The position numbers and the translations under genes were made by a program. Below the pieces are notes generated by a model that made no database searches, had not been told where the DNA came from, and saw nothing but the letters and a program-made list of their open reading frames with translations. From Bacteroidaceae bacterium (GTDB lineage Bacteria > Bacteroidota > Bacteroidia > Bacteroidales > Bacteroidaceae), in contig JAQWAN010000094.1 in assembly GCA_028707655.1 (NCBI GenBank), positions 1-7,652 on the forward strand: DNA of 7,652 nt. The letters run 5' to 3'. Shown piece after piece: positions 1 through 6,994 of this stretch (position 1 is the stretch's first letter; every line of letters starts with the position of its first letter).

Positions 1-2
1 CA

Positions 3-1502
3 ACAATTCGTTATGCACGCATCGATTTTGATACCTCCAAGAAAAACGACTTACTTGCTAAGGTGGCACTATCGCCCGTTAGTGTAGCCAATGCTACCAA
101 AAACATGGAGGCCGAAATGACTACTTGGAACTTTAAAGCCGTTGCACAGCAGGCTAAAGAGAAATGGAATGCTGAACTGAATCGTATACAGATTACTTCT
201 TCTGATAAGAGCGTTTTGCGCAACTTTTATACCGCTATGTATCACACCATGGTGGCTCCATCTGTCTTTAATGACGTAGATGGTTCCTATAGAGGGGCAG
301 ACGACAAGGTCTACCCACAAGCCGATTTTGTGAATTATACCACATTTTCTCTTTGGGATACCTACAGAGCAGCGCAGCCGTTGATGACTTTGATCCACGC
401 TGACCGTGTGAATGATATCGTGAATACGATGTTGCATATCTTTGACCAGCAAGGTAAACTGCCGGTATGGCATCTGATGGGTTGCGAAACAAATTGTATG
501 GTAGGTAATCCGGCTATTCCTGTAGTAGCAGATGCACTCTTAAAGGGCTTTACTGGTTTCGATCAAGAGAAAGCTTTTCAAGCGATGAAAAAAACGGCTA
601 TGCTAGACGAAAGGGGATTAGATCTCTTAAAGAACTATGGCTATATTCCTAGCGATTTGTACAATGAGAGTGTGGCTACCTGTATGGAATATGCTATTGC
701 AGATGGGGCATTGGCTGCTGTGGCTAAGAAATTAGGCAAAGAAGCGGATGACACCTATTTTTCGAAACGTAGTCTATCGTATCAACACTATTTTGATCCC
801 ACCACTCGCTTTATGCGAGGACGTCTGTTGAATGGTAGCTTCCGTACACCTTTTGACCCCTTCTTGGCCACGCACCGTGATTGCGATTATACCGAAGGTA
901 ATGCATGGCAATATACGTGGTTGGTGCCACATGATGTGAATGGACTGATAAACCTGTTTGGTGGTAAAGAACAGATGGTAACAAAACTCGATTCGTTGTT
1001 TATTGTGGATAGTCAGTTAGGTAGTCAGGCTTCTCCCGATATTAGTGGACTGATTGGACAATATGCACATGGCAATGAACCAAGTCATCATATCTTGTAT
1101 CTATATACCCTGCTCGATCAACCTTGGAAAACAGCAGAGAAGGTGCGGTATGTATTAACGCATCTGTATGCAGATAAACCTAATGGCTTATCTGGAAATG
1201 AAGATGTGGGGCAGATGTCTGCTTGGTATATCTTATCCTCTTTAGGTTTCTATCAAGTGAATCCTGCTGGAGGTGAGTATATTTTTGGTACTCCGCTGAT
1301 AGACAGGGCTATACTTCGTGTTGAAAATGGTAAGCAGTTTGTCATCGAAGCCGTTAACAACAGTACAACAAATAAATATATCCAACGAATTACATTAAAT
1401 GGTATCCCTTATACCAAGGCTGGAATTGACTATTCAACTCTTATGAAGGGTGGTAAATTACAGTTCTTTATGGGCAATGAACGAACAACGTGGATAAAAT
1501 AA
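3..1502 (+). CDS. GH92 family alpha-mannosidase, 5' partial
   Basis: This is a glycoside hydrolase family 92 exo-alpha-mannosidase, a calcium-dependent inverting enzyme that usually removes alpha-1,2 or alpha-1,3 mannose from N-glycans or mannan in the periplasm or at the cell surface. The frame is open from the window edge and 499 residues are visible. Family members are about 750 residues, so the N-terminal beta-sandwich domain and any signal peptide lie upstream. Visible family motifs, numbered from the first visible codon, are LWDTYR (W118, D119), the YTEGNAWQYTW block with the presumed general acid E298, HGNEPSHH near 356-363, and GNEDVGQMSAWY with the presumed base D401. These catalytic roles are recalled from characterised GH92 enzymes. 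The GTG at 63 is internal, not a start. The GH125 gene follows after 24 bases, so the two are probably cotranscribed. The family is clear; the linkage specificity is not proven. Confidence 0.95.
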   Translation, partial: TIRYARIDFDTSKKNDLLAKVALSPVSVANATKNMEAEMTTWNFKAVAQQAKEKWNAELNRIQITSSDKSVLRNFYTAMYHTMVAPSVFNDVDGSYRGADDKVYPQADFVNYTTFSLWDTYRAAQPLMTLIHADRVNDIVNTMLHIFDQQGKLPVWHLMGCETNCMVGNPAIPVVADALLKGFTGFDQEKAFQAMKKTAMLDERGLDLLKNYGYIPSDLYNESVATCMEYAIADGALAAVAKKLGKEADDTYFSKRSLSYQHYFDPTTRFMRGRLLNGSFRTPFDPFLATHRDCDYTEGNAWQYTWLVPHDVNGLINLFGGKEQMVTKLDSLFIVDSQLGSQASPDISGLIGQYAHGNEPSHHILYLYTLLDQPWKTAEKVRYVLTHLYADKPNGLSGNEDVGQMSAWYILSSLGFYQVNPAGGEYIFGTPLIDRAILRVENGKQFVIEAVNNSTTNKYIQRITLNGIPYTKAGIDYSTLMKGGKLQFFMGNERTTWIK

Positions 1503-1526
1503 ATTACACACGCTTATATTAAACCT

Positions 1527-2981
1527 ATGAACAAGAACTTGAAAAACTTTATTTTTTGTGGAGGTGTACTGTTACTAGGAGCATTACCGAATCAAACGTC
1601 AGCATTGACTGCAAAAAAAGTGAAAAACACAACAACTACATTTGTCAGTAACCGTCAACCAAAAGAGAAACGGCTGTTTACTTCAGAGGCAGTAGAAAAG
1701 GAAATCTCACGCGTAACAGCTCTCTTGAAAAATGAGAAGTTAGCTTGGATGTTTGGTAATTGTTTCCCCAATACATTGGAAACAACGGTGCATTTTAGCG
1801 AGAAAAATGGCAAACCAGATACCTTTGTTTTTACAGGTGATATTCCTGCTATGTGGCTGAGAGACTCTGGAGCACAGGTTTGGACCTATTTACCCTATAT
1901 TAATCAAGATGAGCACTTAAAACAAATGATTAAAGGGGTAATCTTACGCCAGTTTGCTTGTGTTCTTATCGATCCCTATGCCAATGCTTTTAATAACGGA
2001 GCAACAGGCGAAGGATGGATGAGTGATGATACCGATATGAATCCTAATTTGCATGAGCGTAAATGGGAAATCGATTCCCTTTGTTACCCATTACGTTTGG
2101 CTTATGCTTATTGGAAAATGACGGGTGATGCTTCTATCTTTGATGGCGACTGGATGAAGGTGGTACAGAACATTCTTAAAACCTTTAAGGAGCAACAACG
2201 AAAAGAGGGAAATGGTCCTTATCATTTTTTACGTGTTACTGACCGCGCTTTTGATACGGTAAGTAATAATGGATTGGGAACACCGGTGAAACCTGTTGGA
2301 CTGATTGCATCTGCCTTTAGACCCTCTGATGATGCTACTACTTTACAGTTCCTTATTCCTTCTAATTTCTTTGCCGTTACCTCTTTACGCAAATGTGCAG
2401 AGATTGTATCTACTGTTAATGGCGAGCAGGCTGTGGCCGATTCTTGCACAGCATTGGCTGACGAAGTGGAGCAGGCATTGCAGAAATATGCTACCTATAA
2501 TCACCCTAAATATGGTACTATCTATGCTTTTGAAGTGGATGGTTTTGGCAATCATCTATTAATGGACGATGCTAATGTTCCTAGTCTGTTGGCTATGGCG
2601 TATCTAGGCGATGTTTCGATTAACGATCCTATTTATCAAAACACACGTAAGTTTGTTTGGAGTGAAGATAATCCCTATTTCTTTAAAGGTAAGGCAGCAG
2701 AAGGTATTGGTGGGCCTCATATTGGCTATGATATGGTCTGGCCAATGAGCATCATGATGCGAGCTTTTACCAGTACAGATAGAGCAGAGATTAAACATTG
2801 TATGCAGATGTTGTTAAATACAGATGCCGGAACAGGATTTATTCATGAGTCTTTTCATAAAGACGATCCAACAAATTACACTCGCGATTGGTTTGCTTGG
2901 CAAAACAGTTTGTTTGGTGAGCTTGTGGTAAAATTGGTGAATACAGGCTATTTAGATCTTTTGAATAGCTTAGATAAATAA
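1527..2981 (+). CDS. GH125 exo-alpha-1,6-mannosidase, exported
   Basis: This is a complete 484-residue member of glycoside hydrolase family 125 (formerly DUF1237), inverting exo-alpha-1,6-mannosidases that trim the mannose left after alpha-1,2/1,3 removal. A signal peptide is visible: a short basic start, a hydrophobic core around residues 8-21 and a plausible signal peptidase I cut after TSA (residue 26). The cysteine at residue 11 is not in a lipobox, so a soluble periplasmic protein is the best guess. Family motifs include TGDIPAMWLRD (103-113), RPSDDAT (265-271, holding the presumed acid aspartate), GGPHIGYDMVWPMS and GFIHESFHKDDP with the presumed base E441; these roles are assigned from memory of the streptococcal and clostridial enzymes. 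The only sensible start is the ATG at 1527; no good Shine-Dalgarno is present, which is usual in Bacteroidetes. It is the last gene before a terminator and works with the upstream GH92 enzyme. Confidence 0.95.
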   Translation: MNKNLKNFIFCGGVLLLGALPNQTSALTAKKVKNTTTTFVSNRQPKEKRLFTSEAVEKEISRVTALLKNEKLAWMFGNCFPNTLETTVHFSEKNGKPDTFVFTGDIPAMWLRDSGAQVWTYLPYINQDEHLKQMIKGVILRQFACVLIDPYANAFNNGATGEGWMSDDTDMNPNLHERKWEIDSLCYPLRLAYAYWKMTGDASIFDGDWMKVVQNILKTFKEQQRKEGNGPYHFLRVTDRAFDTVSNNGLGTPVKPVGLIASAFRPSDDATTLQFLIPSNFFAVTSLRKCAEIVSTVNGEQAVADSCTALADEVEQALQKYATYNHPKYGTIYAFEVDGFGNHLLMDDANVPSLLAMAYLGDVSINDPIYQNTRKFVWSEDNPYFFKGKAAEGIGGPHIGYDMVWPMSIMMRAFTSTDRAEIKHCMQMLLNTDAGTGFIHESFHKDDPTNYTRDWFAWQNSLFGELVVKLVNTGYLDLLNSLDK

Positions 2982-2997
2982 TCTAATGTGTTAGATT
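2980..2997 (+). repeat. Short AT-rich inverted repeat at the GH125 stop codon
   Basis: AATCTAA (2980-2986) and TTAGATT (2991-2997) form a perfect 7-bp palindrome around a TGTG loop. It begins inside the TAA stop of the GH125 gene and lies 11 bases before the main terminator stem. With only one G-C pair in the stem it is weak and not followed by a T tract, so it is not itself a terminator. It may be chance in AT-rich sequence or may help protect the mRNA 3' end. Confidence 0.35.
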
Positions 2998-3008
2998 GTT
3001 AATAGTGA

Positions 3009-3048
3009 AGGGTATCCAAAAGTTTATACAACTTAGGATACCCTTTTT
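3009..3048 (+). terminator. Intrinsic terminator of the mannosidase operon
   Basis: AGGGTATCC (3009-3017) pairs perfectly with GGATACCCT (3036-3044). An inner stem AAGTT (3020-3024) with AACTT (3030-3034) extends it to a TATAC loop with only small unpaired A bases between the two stems. A T run at 3044-3048, then GTCTTTTTAT, follows the stem. This ends the GH92-GH125 transcript and separates it from galM. The rest of the 195-base gap between GH125 and galM is AT-rich and should hold the galM promoter, but I see no clean match to the Bacteroidetes TAnnTTTG element on the plus strand. Confidence 0.85.
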
Positions 3049-3176
3049 GTCTTTTTATCTCATTTTTAAGGCTCAAATGTAAAAAAAAACTAATCCTTCT
3101 ATCTTTTTGCCCATATCTGGTAGAAAACGTAAATAATTTAGTTGCTTTGTAATGTGATTAACCTTAATAAGAGAAA

Positions 3177-4265
3177 ATGGAAAATAGAGCACAAGAAAAT
3201 AATAAATCGCGGCTAAATCCTGATGATTTTTCCAAAAAAATTCAAGAAAAAGAGACCGCTCTTTTTGTATTAACCAATAAAAAAGGAATGGAAGTGGCCA
3301 TAACAAATTATGGAGCTGCATTACTAGCTATTATGGTGCCCGATCGAGTGGGCAATTATGCAAATGTTATTTTAGGACACGATTCTATTGAACATGTTGT
3401 AAATAGTCCCGAGCCTTTTTTGAATACTACCATTGGACGCTATGGTAATCGGATTGCTAAGGGGCAATTCACACTAGATGGTAAAGAATATAAACTTACA
3501 GTTAACAATGGTCCTAATTCGTTACATGGAGGACCTACAGGTTTTCATACACGTGTATGGCATGCAGAGCAAATAGATACTTCTACACTTAAAATGACCT
3601 ATTTGTCAAAAGATATGGAGGAGGGATTTCCAGGCAATTTGTCGGTTGAGATAATTTATCATTTAGACGAGGAAAATGCTCTTTGTATTGATTATAGTGC
3701 ATCTACAGACAAGAAAACGGTGGTTAATTTAACCAATCATGCTTTCTTTAATTTAGCAGGTATTGCCTGCCCAACACCTTCGATAAACGAACATTTAGTT
3801 TCAATTAATGCTGATGCGTATATCCCTATTGATGTAAATTCTATTCCTACTGGAGAAATAGCATCTGTGGAGAGTACGCCAATGGATTTTAGAATAGCTC
3901 AAAAAATAGGAAAGCATATTGAAGAAAATAATCAACAACTAATAAATGGTGCGGGATATGATCATTGCTATGTCTTAAATAAACAAACCGAAAAAGAATT
4001 GACCAAGGCAGCAACCTATATTGATCCTTCAAGTGGTCGATTATTAGAGGTCTTTACAACAGAACGAGGTCTGCAACTCTATACGGGAAATTGGCTTAAC
4101 GGATTCGAAGGAGCTCATAGTGCTACCTTTCCTGCTCGTAGTGCTGTTTGTTTTGAAGCGCAATGTTTTCCAGATACACCTAACCAACTGCAGTTTCCTA
4201 CTGCAACACTTTTGCCTGGTGAAGAATATTATCAACAGACCATTTATCGTTTCGGAATTAAATAA
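3177..4265 (+). CDS. galM: Aldose 1-epimerase (galactose mutarotase)
   Basis: GalM interconverts the alpha and beta anomers of galactose and glucose, supplying the alpha-galactose that galactokinase uses. The protein has 362 residues, close to the family length of about 340-350, with a short hydrophilic N-terminal extension of roughly 20 residues. There is no signal peptide, so it should be cytosolic. The known active-site residues are all visible: IGRYGNR (R88, R92), NSLHGG with H117, NLTNHAFFNLAG with the presumed acid H188, GYDHCY with D262, and FEAQCFPDTPNQ with the presumed base E327. The roles follow the Lactococcus enzyme. The ATG at 3177 is the first start in the frame. galK follows 31 bases after the stop, so the two form one transcription unit. 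No sugar transporter gene lies between or beside them. Confidence 0.95.
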   Translation: MENRAQENNKSRLNPDDFSKKIQEKETALFVLTNKKGMEVAITNYGAALLAIMVPDRVGNYANVILGHDSIEHVVNSPEPFLNTTIGRYGNRIAKGQFTLDGKEYKLTVNNGPNSLHGGPTGFHTRVWHAEQIDTSTLKMTYLSKDMEEGFPGNLSVEIIYHLDEENALCIDYSASTDKKTVVNLTNHAFFNLAGIACPTPSINEHLVSINADAYIPIDVNSIPTGEIASVESTPMDFRIAQKIGKHIEENNQQLINGAGYDHCYVLNKQTEKELTKAATYIDPSSGRLLEVFTTERGLQLYTGNWLNGFEGAHSATFPARSAVCFEAQCFPDTPNQLQFPTATLLPGEEYYQQTIYRFGIK

Positions 4266-4296
4266 ATTACTTGTATAACTCTTAAATTTAATAATT

Positions 4297-5454
4297 ATGT
4301 ATATAGAAGATGTAAGAAGTCGATTTAAAAAACACTTTAATGATGCCGAAGGTGCTGTGTATGCTTCGCCAGGACGAATTAATCTAATTGGTGAACACAC
4401 TGACTATAACGGTGGTTTTGTCTTTCCAGGAGCTATTGATAAAGGAATGATTGCGGAGATAAAGCCTAACGGTACACAAATTGTTAGAGCTTATGCTATC
4501 GATTTAAAGGATTATGTAGAGTTTGGTTTACAAGAAAAAGATGCTCCTACAGCTAGTTGGGCACGCTATATCTTTGGTGTTTGTAGAGAGATGATGAAGA
4601 GAGGTGTAGTGATCAAAGGCTTTAATACTGCGTTCTCGGGCGATGTGCCATTAGGTGCTGGAATGTCCTCTTCTGCTGCATTGGAGAGTACCTATGCGTT
4701 TGCCTTGAACGAGATTTTTGGCGATAATAAAATAGATAAATTTGAATTGGCTAAGATTGGGCAAGCTACTGAACATAATTATTGTGGCGTAAACTGTGGC
4801 ATCATGGATCAGTTTGCTTCTGTGTTTGGTAAAAAAGGTAGTCTTATTCGATTGGATTGTAGATCGATGGAATATGAATATTTTCCTTTTAACCCAAAGG
4901 GATATAAGTTAGTATTGCTCGATTCTGTGGTAAAACATGAGTTGGCTTCTTCTGCTTATAATAAACGACGGGAGAGTTGTGAAAATGTGGTGAAAGCAAT
5001 GCAGCAATTACATCCTGAAGTGGAATTGTTACGTGATGCTGATCTTGCTATGCTCAATGAAGTAAAAGAGGCTGTTTCTGCCGAAGATTTTATGCGTGCT
5101 AAATATGTTATCGAGGAGATTCAACGTGTACTCGATGTTTGTGATGCTTTGCAAAAAGGGGATTATGAAACAGTTGGTGAGAAGATGTATGCCACTCATG
5201 AGGGTATGAGTAAACTGTACGAAGTGAGCTGCGAAGAGTTAGATTTCTTAACTGATGTGGCTCGTGATTGTGGTGTAACTGATTCTCGTGTGATGGGTGG
5301 TGGATTTGGTGGATGCACTATCAACTTAGTGAAAGAGGAACTCTATGCTCTTTTTGTTGAGAAAGCAAAAGCCGATTTTAAAGAACGATTTGGCAAATCG
5401 CCTAAAGTATATGATGTTGTGATTAGTGATGGATCAAGATGCTTGATTCGTTAG
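4297..5454 (+). CDS. galK: Galactokinase
   Basis: GalK phosphorylates alpha-D-galactose with ATP to galactose 1-phosphate, the first committed step of the Leloir pathway, in the cytosol. The 385-residue protein is the usual length. All three GHMP-kinase signatures are present: the galactokinase motif GRINLIGEHTDYNGG (26-40) with the presumed catalytic R27; the phosphate-binding GAGMSSSAA (120-128); and VMGGGFGG near 332-339. The presumed base D171 lies in CGIMDQFAS. It is cotranscribed with galM. The galT and galE genes for the next steps are not in this window. The downstream terminator of this unit appears to have been split by the IS, which begins 64 bases after the stop. Confidence 0.97.
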   Translation: MYIEDVRSRFKKHFNDAEGAVYASPGRINLIGEHTDYNGGFVFPGAIDKGMIAEIKPNGTQIVRAYAIDLKDYVEFGLQEKDAPTASWARYIFGVCREMMKRGVVIKGFNTAFSGDVPLGAGMSSSAALESTYAFALNEIFGDNKIDKFELAKIGQATEHNYCGVNCGIMDQFASVFGKKGSLIRLDCRSMEYEYFPFNPKGYKLVLLDSVVKHELASSAYNKRRESCENVVKAMQQLHPEVELLRDADLAMLNEVKEAVSAEDFMRAKYVIEEIQRVLDVCDALQKGDYETVGEKMYATHEGMSKLYEVSCEELDFLTDVARDCGVTDSRVMGGGFGGCTINLVKEELYALFVEKAKADFKERFGKSPKVYDVVISDGSRCLIR

Positions 5455-5494
5455 TTGCTCGTTTAAGAAGATAGTCTATAATCAAGTTAGATTA

Positions 5495-5513
5495 AAACAA
5501 AAAGAGGATCGTT
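5495..5513 (+). terminator. Left arm of a bidirectional terminator split by the IS
   Basis: AAACAAAAAGAGGATCGTT is the exact reverse complement of 6976-6994. With the IS and one TAAA copy removed, the two 19-base arms form a perfect hairpin with loop GTAA, carrying an A run on the 5' side and a T run on the 3' side. This is the signature of a terminator working in both directions between convergent genes, here galK and the nuclease. As it stands the arm has no nearby partner, so termination after galK is probably lost or weakened. Confidence 0.75.
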
Positions 5514-5514
5514 G

Positions 5515-5518
5515 TAAA
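5515..5518. repeat. Target site duplication TAAA, left copy
   Basis: TAAA directly abuts the left TG end of the IS and is repeated at 6973-6976 directly after the right CA end. Four bases fits the 3-5 base duplications of the IS3 family. The copy is supported by the exact hairpin that reappears when one copy and the IS are removed. Confidence 0.75.
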
Positions 5519-5542
5519 TGAGGTGACCCCGAAAAGTTGGAC
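5519..5542 (+). repeat. IS terminal inverted repeat (orfB side)
   Basis: This 24-base end matches the reverse complement of 6949-6972 at 18 of 24 positions by my count. Shared blocks are TGA, TG, CCCC, AAAGTT and GAC. It is the end downstream of orfB and is where the transposase would cut. The terminal TG is typical of IS3-family elements. Confidence 0.8.
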
Positions 5543-5553
5543 GTTAAATAACA

Positions 5554-6345
5554 TTAATTGTTATAATTTCTATAGTAGTGAGCTCGGTATTGTACCGGGC
5601 TCATTCCTTTTAATTTCAATTTTATTCTTTTATTATTATACCATATGATATACTTCTTGAGCTCTCGTTCAAATTCTTCTATAGACGCAAACCGGTTTAC
5701 ATACAGGAGCTCATTCTTCATGAGCCCGAAGAAGTTCTCCATCATAGCATTGTCAAGACAGTTTCCCTTACGTGACATACTCTGTGTTATGCCGTTATCT
5801 TTGAGCATCTTCTGGTATGTTGCGTGTTGATAGTGCCATCCTTGATCTGAGTGCATTATAAGACCATTAAGGTTAGCATATTTTTTAAATGCATTTTTAA
5901 GCATAGTAGTAACCATATATAGGTTTGGACTACGAGATATTGTATATGAAACTATCTCTCCATTAAACATATCTAGTATAGGAGATAAATACATCTTAAT
6001 ATCCTTTATACATACCTGAGTAACGTCAGTTGTCCACTTCAAGTTAGGTCTGTTGGTATCAAATCTTCGTTCCAGCAGATTAGGTGCTATCTTACCTACC
6101 TGTCCTTTATATGAATGATAGTGGCGCTTCTTACGCTTGGCTTTTAATCCTAACTGTGCCATCAGCTTCTGTACGGTCTTGTGGTTTATGCCAATGCCTT
6201 CGTTTTGCAATGCTATACATATTCGCCTATACCCATAACGCCCATGACTCTTATCGTATATCACTCGAATTTTGTTTCTTAGATTATCATATCCATCACT
6301 GTCATTCAAACGGGATAGATGATAATAGAATACAGAACGAGCCAT
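5554..6345 (-). CDS. IS3-family transposase OrfB, DDE catalytic domain
   Basis: This is the catalytic part of the IS transposase, an RNase H-fold integrase (rve) domain that cuts and joins the element ends. It has 263 residues from the ATG at 6345. The N-terminal part holds the HTH_21-like GRYGYRRICIAL segment (35-46). The DDE triad is D107 (WTTDVTQ), D167 (MHSDQGWHYQ) and E203 (NAMMENFFG), with 35 residues between the second and third, as expected. The C-terminus carries the usual YNNKR and GMSPVQYR motifs. The same frame stays open upstream without a stop for 38 more codons to the A7G run in orfA, so the working protein is probably an OrfAB fusion of about 457 residues rather than this product alone. 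The ATG at 6345 lies 44 bases after the orfA stop and has no evident Shine-Dalgarno. Confidence 0.95.
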   Translation of the reverse strand: MARSVFYYHLSRLNDSDGYDNLRNKIRVIYDKSHGRYGYRRICIALQNEGIGINHKTVQKLMAQLGLKAKRKKRHYHSYKGQVGKIAPNLLERRFDTNRPNLKWTTDVTQVCIKDIKMYLSPILDMFNGEIVSYTISRSPNLYMVTTMLKNAFKKYANLNGLIMHSDQGWHYQHATYQKMLKDNGITQSMSRKGNCLDNAMMENFFGLMKNELLYVNRFASIEEFERELKKYIIWYNNKRIKLKLKGMSPVQYRAHYYRNYNN

Positions 6346-6389
6346 CTTAACTTTCTCAAGTATTATCTGGAGAGAGTATCCTTTCTGCC

Positions 6390-6926
6390 TTAGTTCTTCG
6401 ATGGCTTTTGCCCAATCGCGCGTAGATGGGCATTCCTTTGCTCGACTAAGGCTCTCACTTTTTTTAGTAGCACCACCTCCAGTTTCAGTTCATAATTCTC
6501 CTTCTGGAGCTTCTCCAAATCTGTCAGCGGCTTACTGTTTTTTCTTGGTCTTCCCATGCCTGATTGTATACCTTGCTTTTTTTTAGCTTTCAACGCTTGT
6601 ATGCCATCACGTCTGGCGATCTTTAGCCATTCTTCTATGCGGCTTGTGCTTGGTCCATACTTTAACGAAGCTTCTTGCAAAGTTATATAATTTTGCTCAA
6701 TATCAAGAACTATTTTCTTCCGTAAGATCGCATCAGATTTAATATTTTTGACTTTTCGCAATCCTGACGATCCTTGTTCTTGATATTTTTTCCATAGAAT
6801 CTTGAGAAGATTTGAATTTATACCATACGTACGATAGATCTGATTGAATGAAATTCCATCTTCAATCATGTGCATATACCTAAGACGATTTTTATAGGTA
6901 TGTTTTTTCCTTTTTTTTTCTTGCAT
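6390..6926 (-). CDS. IS3-family (IS150-type) OrfA, DNA-binding protein
   Basis: OrfA recognises the IS ends and supplies the N-terminal half of the OrfAB transposase. The 178-residue protein has two predicted helix-turn-helix segments (about 12-50 and 66-110), a basic GRPRKN linker (125-130) and a leucine-zipper-like helix with regularly spaced leucines (about 137-163), the standard layout of IS150 OrfA. The slippery run falls in the LLKK codons ending at residue 156, so the last 22 residues would be replaced in the fusion. Its ATG is only six bases downstream of a perfect 12-bp hairpin, which may control its translation or transcription. Confidence 0.92.
   Translation of the reverse strand: MQEKKRKKHTYKNRLRYMHMIEDGISFNQIYRTYGINSNLLKILWKKYQEQGSSGLRKVKNIKSDAILRKKIVLDIEQNYITLQEASLKYGPSTSRIEEWLKIARRDGIQALKAKKKQGIQSGMGRPRKNSKPLTDLEKLQKENYELKLEVVLLKKVRALVEQRNAHLRAIGQKPSKN
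6458..6465 (-). other. Programmed -1 frameshift site, A7G
   Basis: On the minus strand, orfA reads CTA AAA AAA GTG through a run of seven A followed by G. Slipping one base back after the second AAA re-reads the last A, giving AGT GAG AGC. That frame is open for 38 codons straight into the ATG of orfB. IS3-family elements are known to make OrfAB this way at A-rich heptamers. I did not identify a downstream stimulatory structure with certainty. Confidence 0.8.
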
Positions 6927-6932
6927 AATAAA

Positions 6933-6964
6933 CCCCCGAAAGTTTTTTGTCTAACTTTCGGGGG
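6933..6964 (-). promoter_or_regulatory. Perfect 12-bp hairpin before the orfA start
   Basis: CCCCCGAAAGTT (6933-6944) and AACTTTCGGGGG (6953-6964) are exact reverse complements around an 8-base loop. In the minus-strand transcript the stem ends six bases before the orfA ATG and is followed by TTTATT. The outer arm lies within the IS terminal repeat, so only transcripts entering from outside, or starting very near the IS end, would contain both arms. Such a structure could block orfA translation or act as a weak terminator on external transcripts. Protection of this sort is known in IS10 and IS50; its action here is inference. Confidence 0.65.
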
Positions 6965-6972
6965 GCATATCA
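6949..6972 (-). repeat. IS terminal inverted repeat (orfA side)
   Basis: This is the partner of 5519-5542, ending in CA on the plus strand. Compared with the other end it has a longer C run on the minus strand. Its inner part overlaps the outer arm of the hairpin before orfA. Confidence 0.8.
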
Positions 6973-6976
6973 TAAA
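6973..6976. repeat. Target site duplication TAAA, right copy
   Basis: TAAA follows the right IS end at once and matches 5515-5518. Its last A is also the first base of the right terminator arm. The next outer bases differ from those at the left copy (G before the left copy; A after the right copy and T after the left), so the duplication is four bases. Confidence 0.75.
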
Positions 6977-6994
6977 ACGATCCTCTTTTTGTTT
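6976..6994 (-). terminator. Right arm of the split bidirectional terminator
   Basis: AACGATCCTCTTTTTGTTT is the exact reverse complement of 5495-5513 and carries the T run that would have ended galK transcripts. In the minus direction it begins within the TAA stop codon of the nuclease gene, so in the uninterrupted ancestor the terminator followed that gene with no gap. The two arms are now about 1.46 kb apart. Confidence 0.75.

Larger units (their letters stand above)
5519..6972 (-). mobile_element. Complete IS3-family (IS150-type) insertion sequence, 1454 bp
   Basis: The element runs from TG at 5519 to CA at 6972, has imperfect 24-bp terminal inverted repeats and is flanked by a TAAA duplication. 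It carries two consecutive genes on the minus strand: an orfA with helix-turn-helix and leucine-zipper regions, and an orfB DDE transposase, linked by an A7G frameshift site. Both frames are open and the catalytic residues are intact, so it may still be active. The size and the long orfA with two helix-turn-helix segments point to the IS150 subgroup. The transposase is read away from the nuclease side, so the conventional left end is at 6972. I cannot name the exact IS without a database search. Confidence 0.9.

Noticed and set aside
63..65. GTG as the start of the GH92 gene.
   Set aside because: The frame is open to the window edge and the upstream residues continue the protein. A start here would lack a whole domain of the family.
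1527..1605. Lipoprotein signal in the GH125 protein, because of the cysteine at residue 11.
   Set aside because: The residues before it (NFIF) do not fit a lipobox and the cysteine lies before the main hydrophobic core, so a signal peptidase I site near residue 26 is more likely.
3074..3081. Minus-strand TACATTTG, an exact match to the Bacteroidetes -7 element TAnnTTTG.
   Set aside because: It faces the 3' end of the GH125 gene with no gene to serve and has no TTTG partner at the right distance; a chance match is likely in AT-rich sequence.
3100..3107. TATCTTTT as the galM promoter -7 element.
   Set aside because: It lacks the final G and has no upstream -33 partner; too weak to annotate.
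4044..4400. 118-residue minus-strand open frame across the galM end and galK start.
   Set aside because: It overlaps two well-supported genes on the other strand and shows no recognisable family features; a shadow frame.
5524..6967. Alternative IS borders at the inner TGACCCC and GGGGGGCA ends.
   Set aside because: These also have TG/CA tips, but no flanking duplication is found, whereas 5519-6972 gives TAAA on both sides and restores the hairpin.
5495..6994. Treating the perfect 19-base inverted repeats as the terminal repeats of the element.
   Set aside because: Bases beyond them do not show a target duplication, and one arm runs into the nuclease stop codon. Imperfect IS3-type ends with TG/CA tips and a TAAA duplication lie just inside, and the arms with their A and T runs fit a terminator better.
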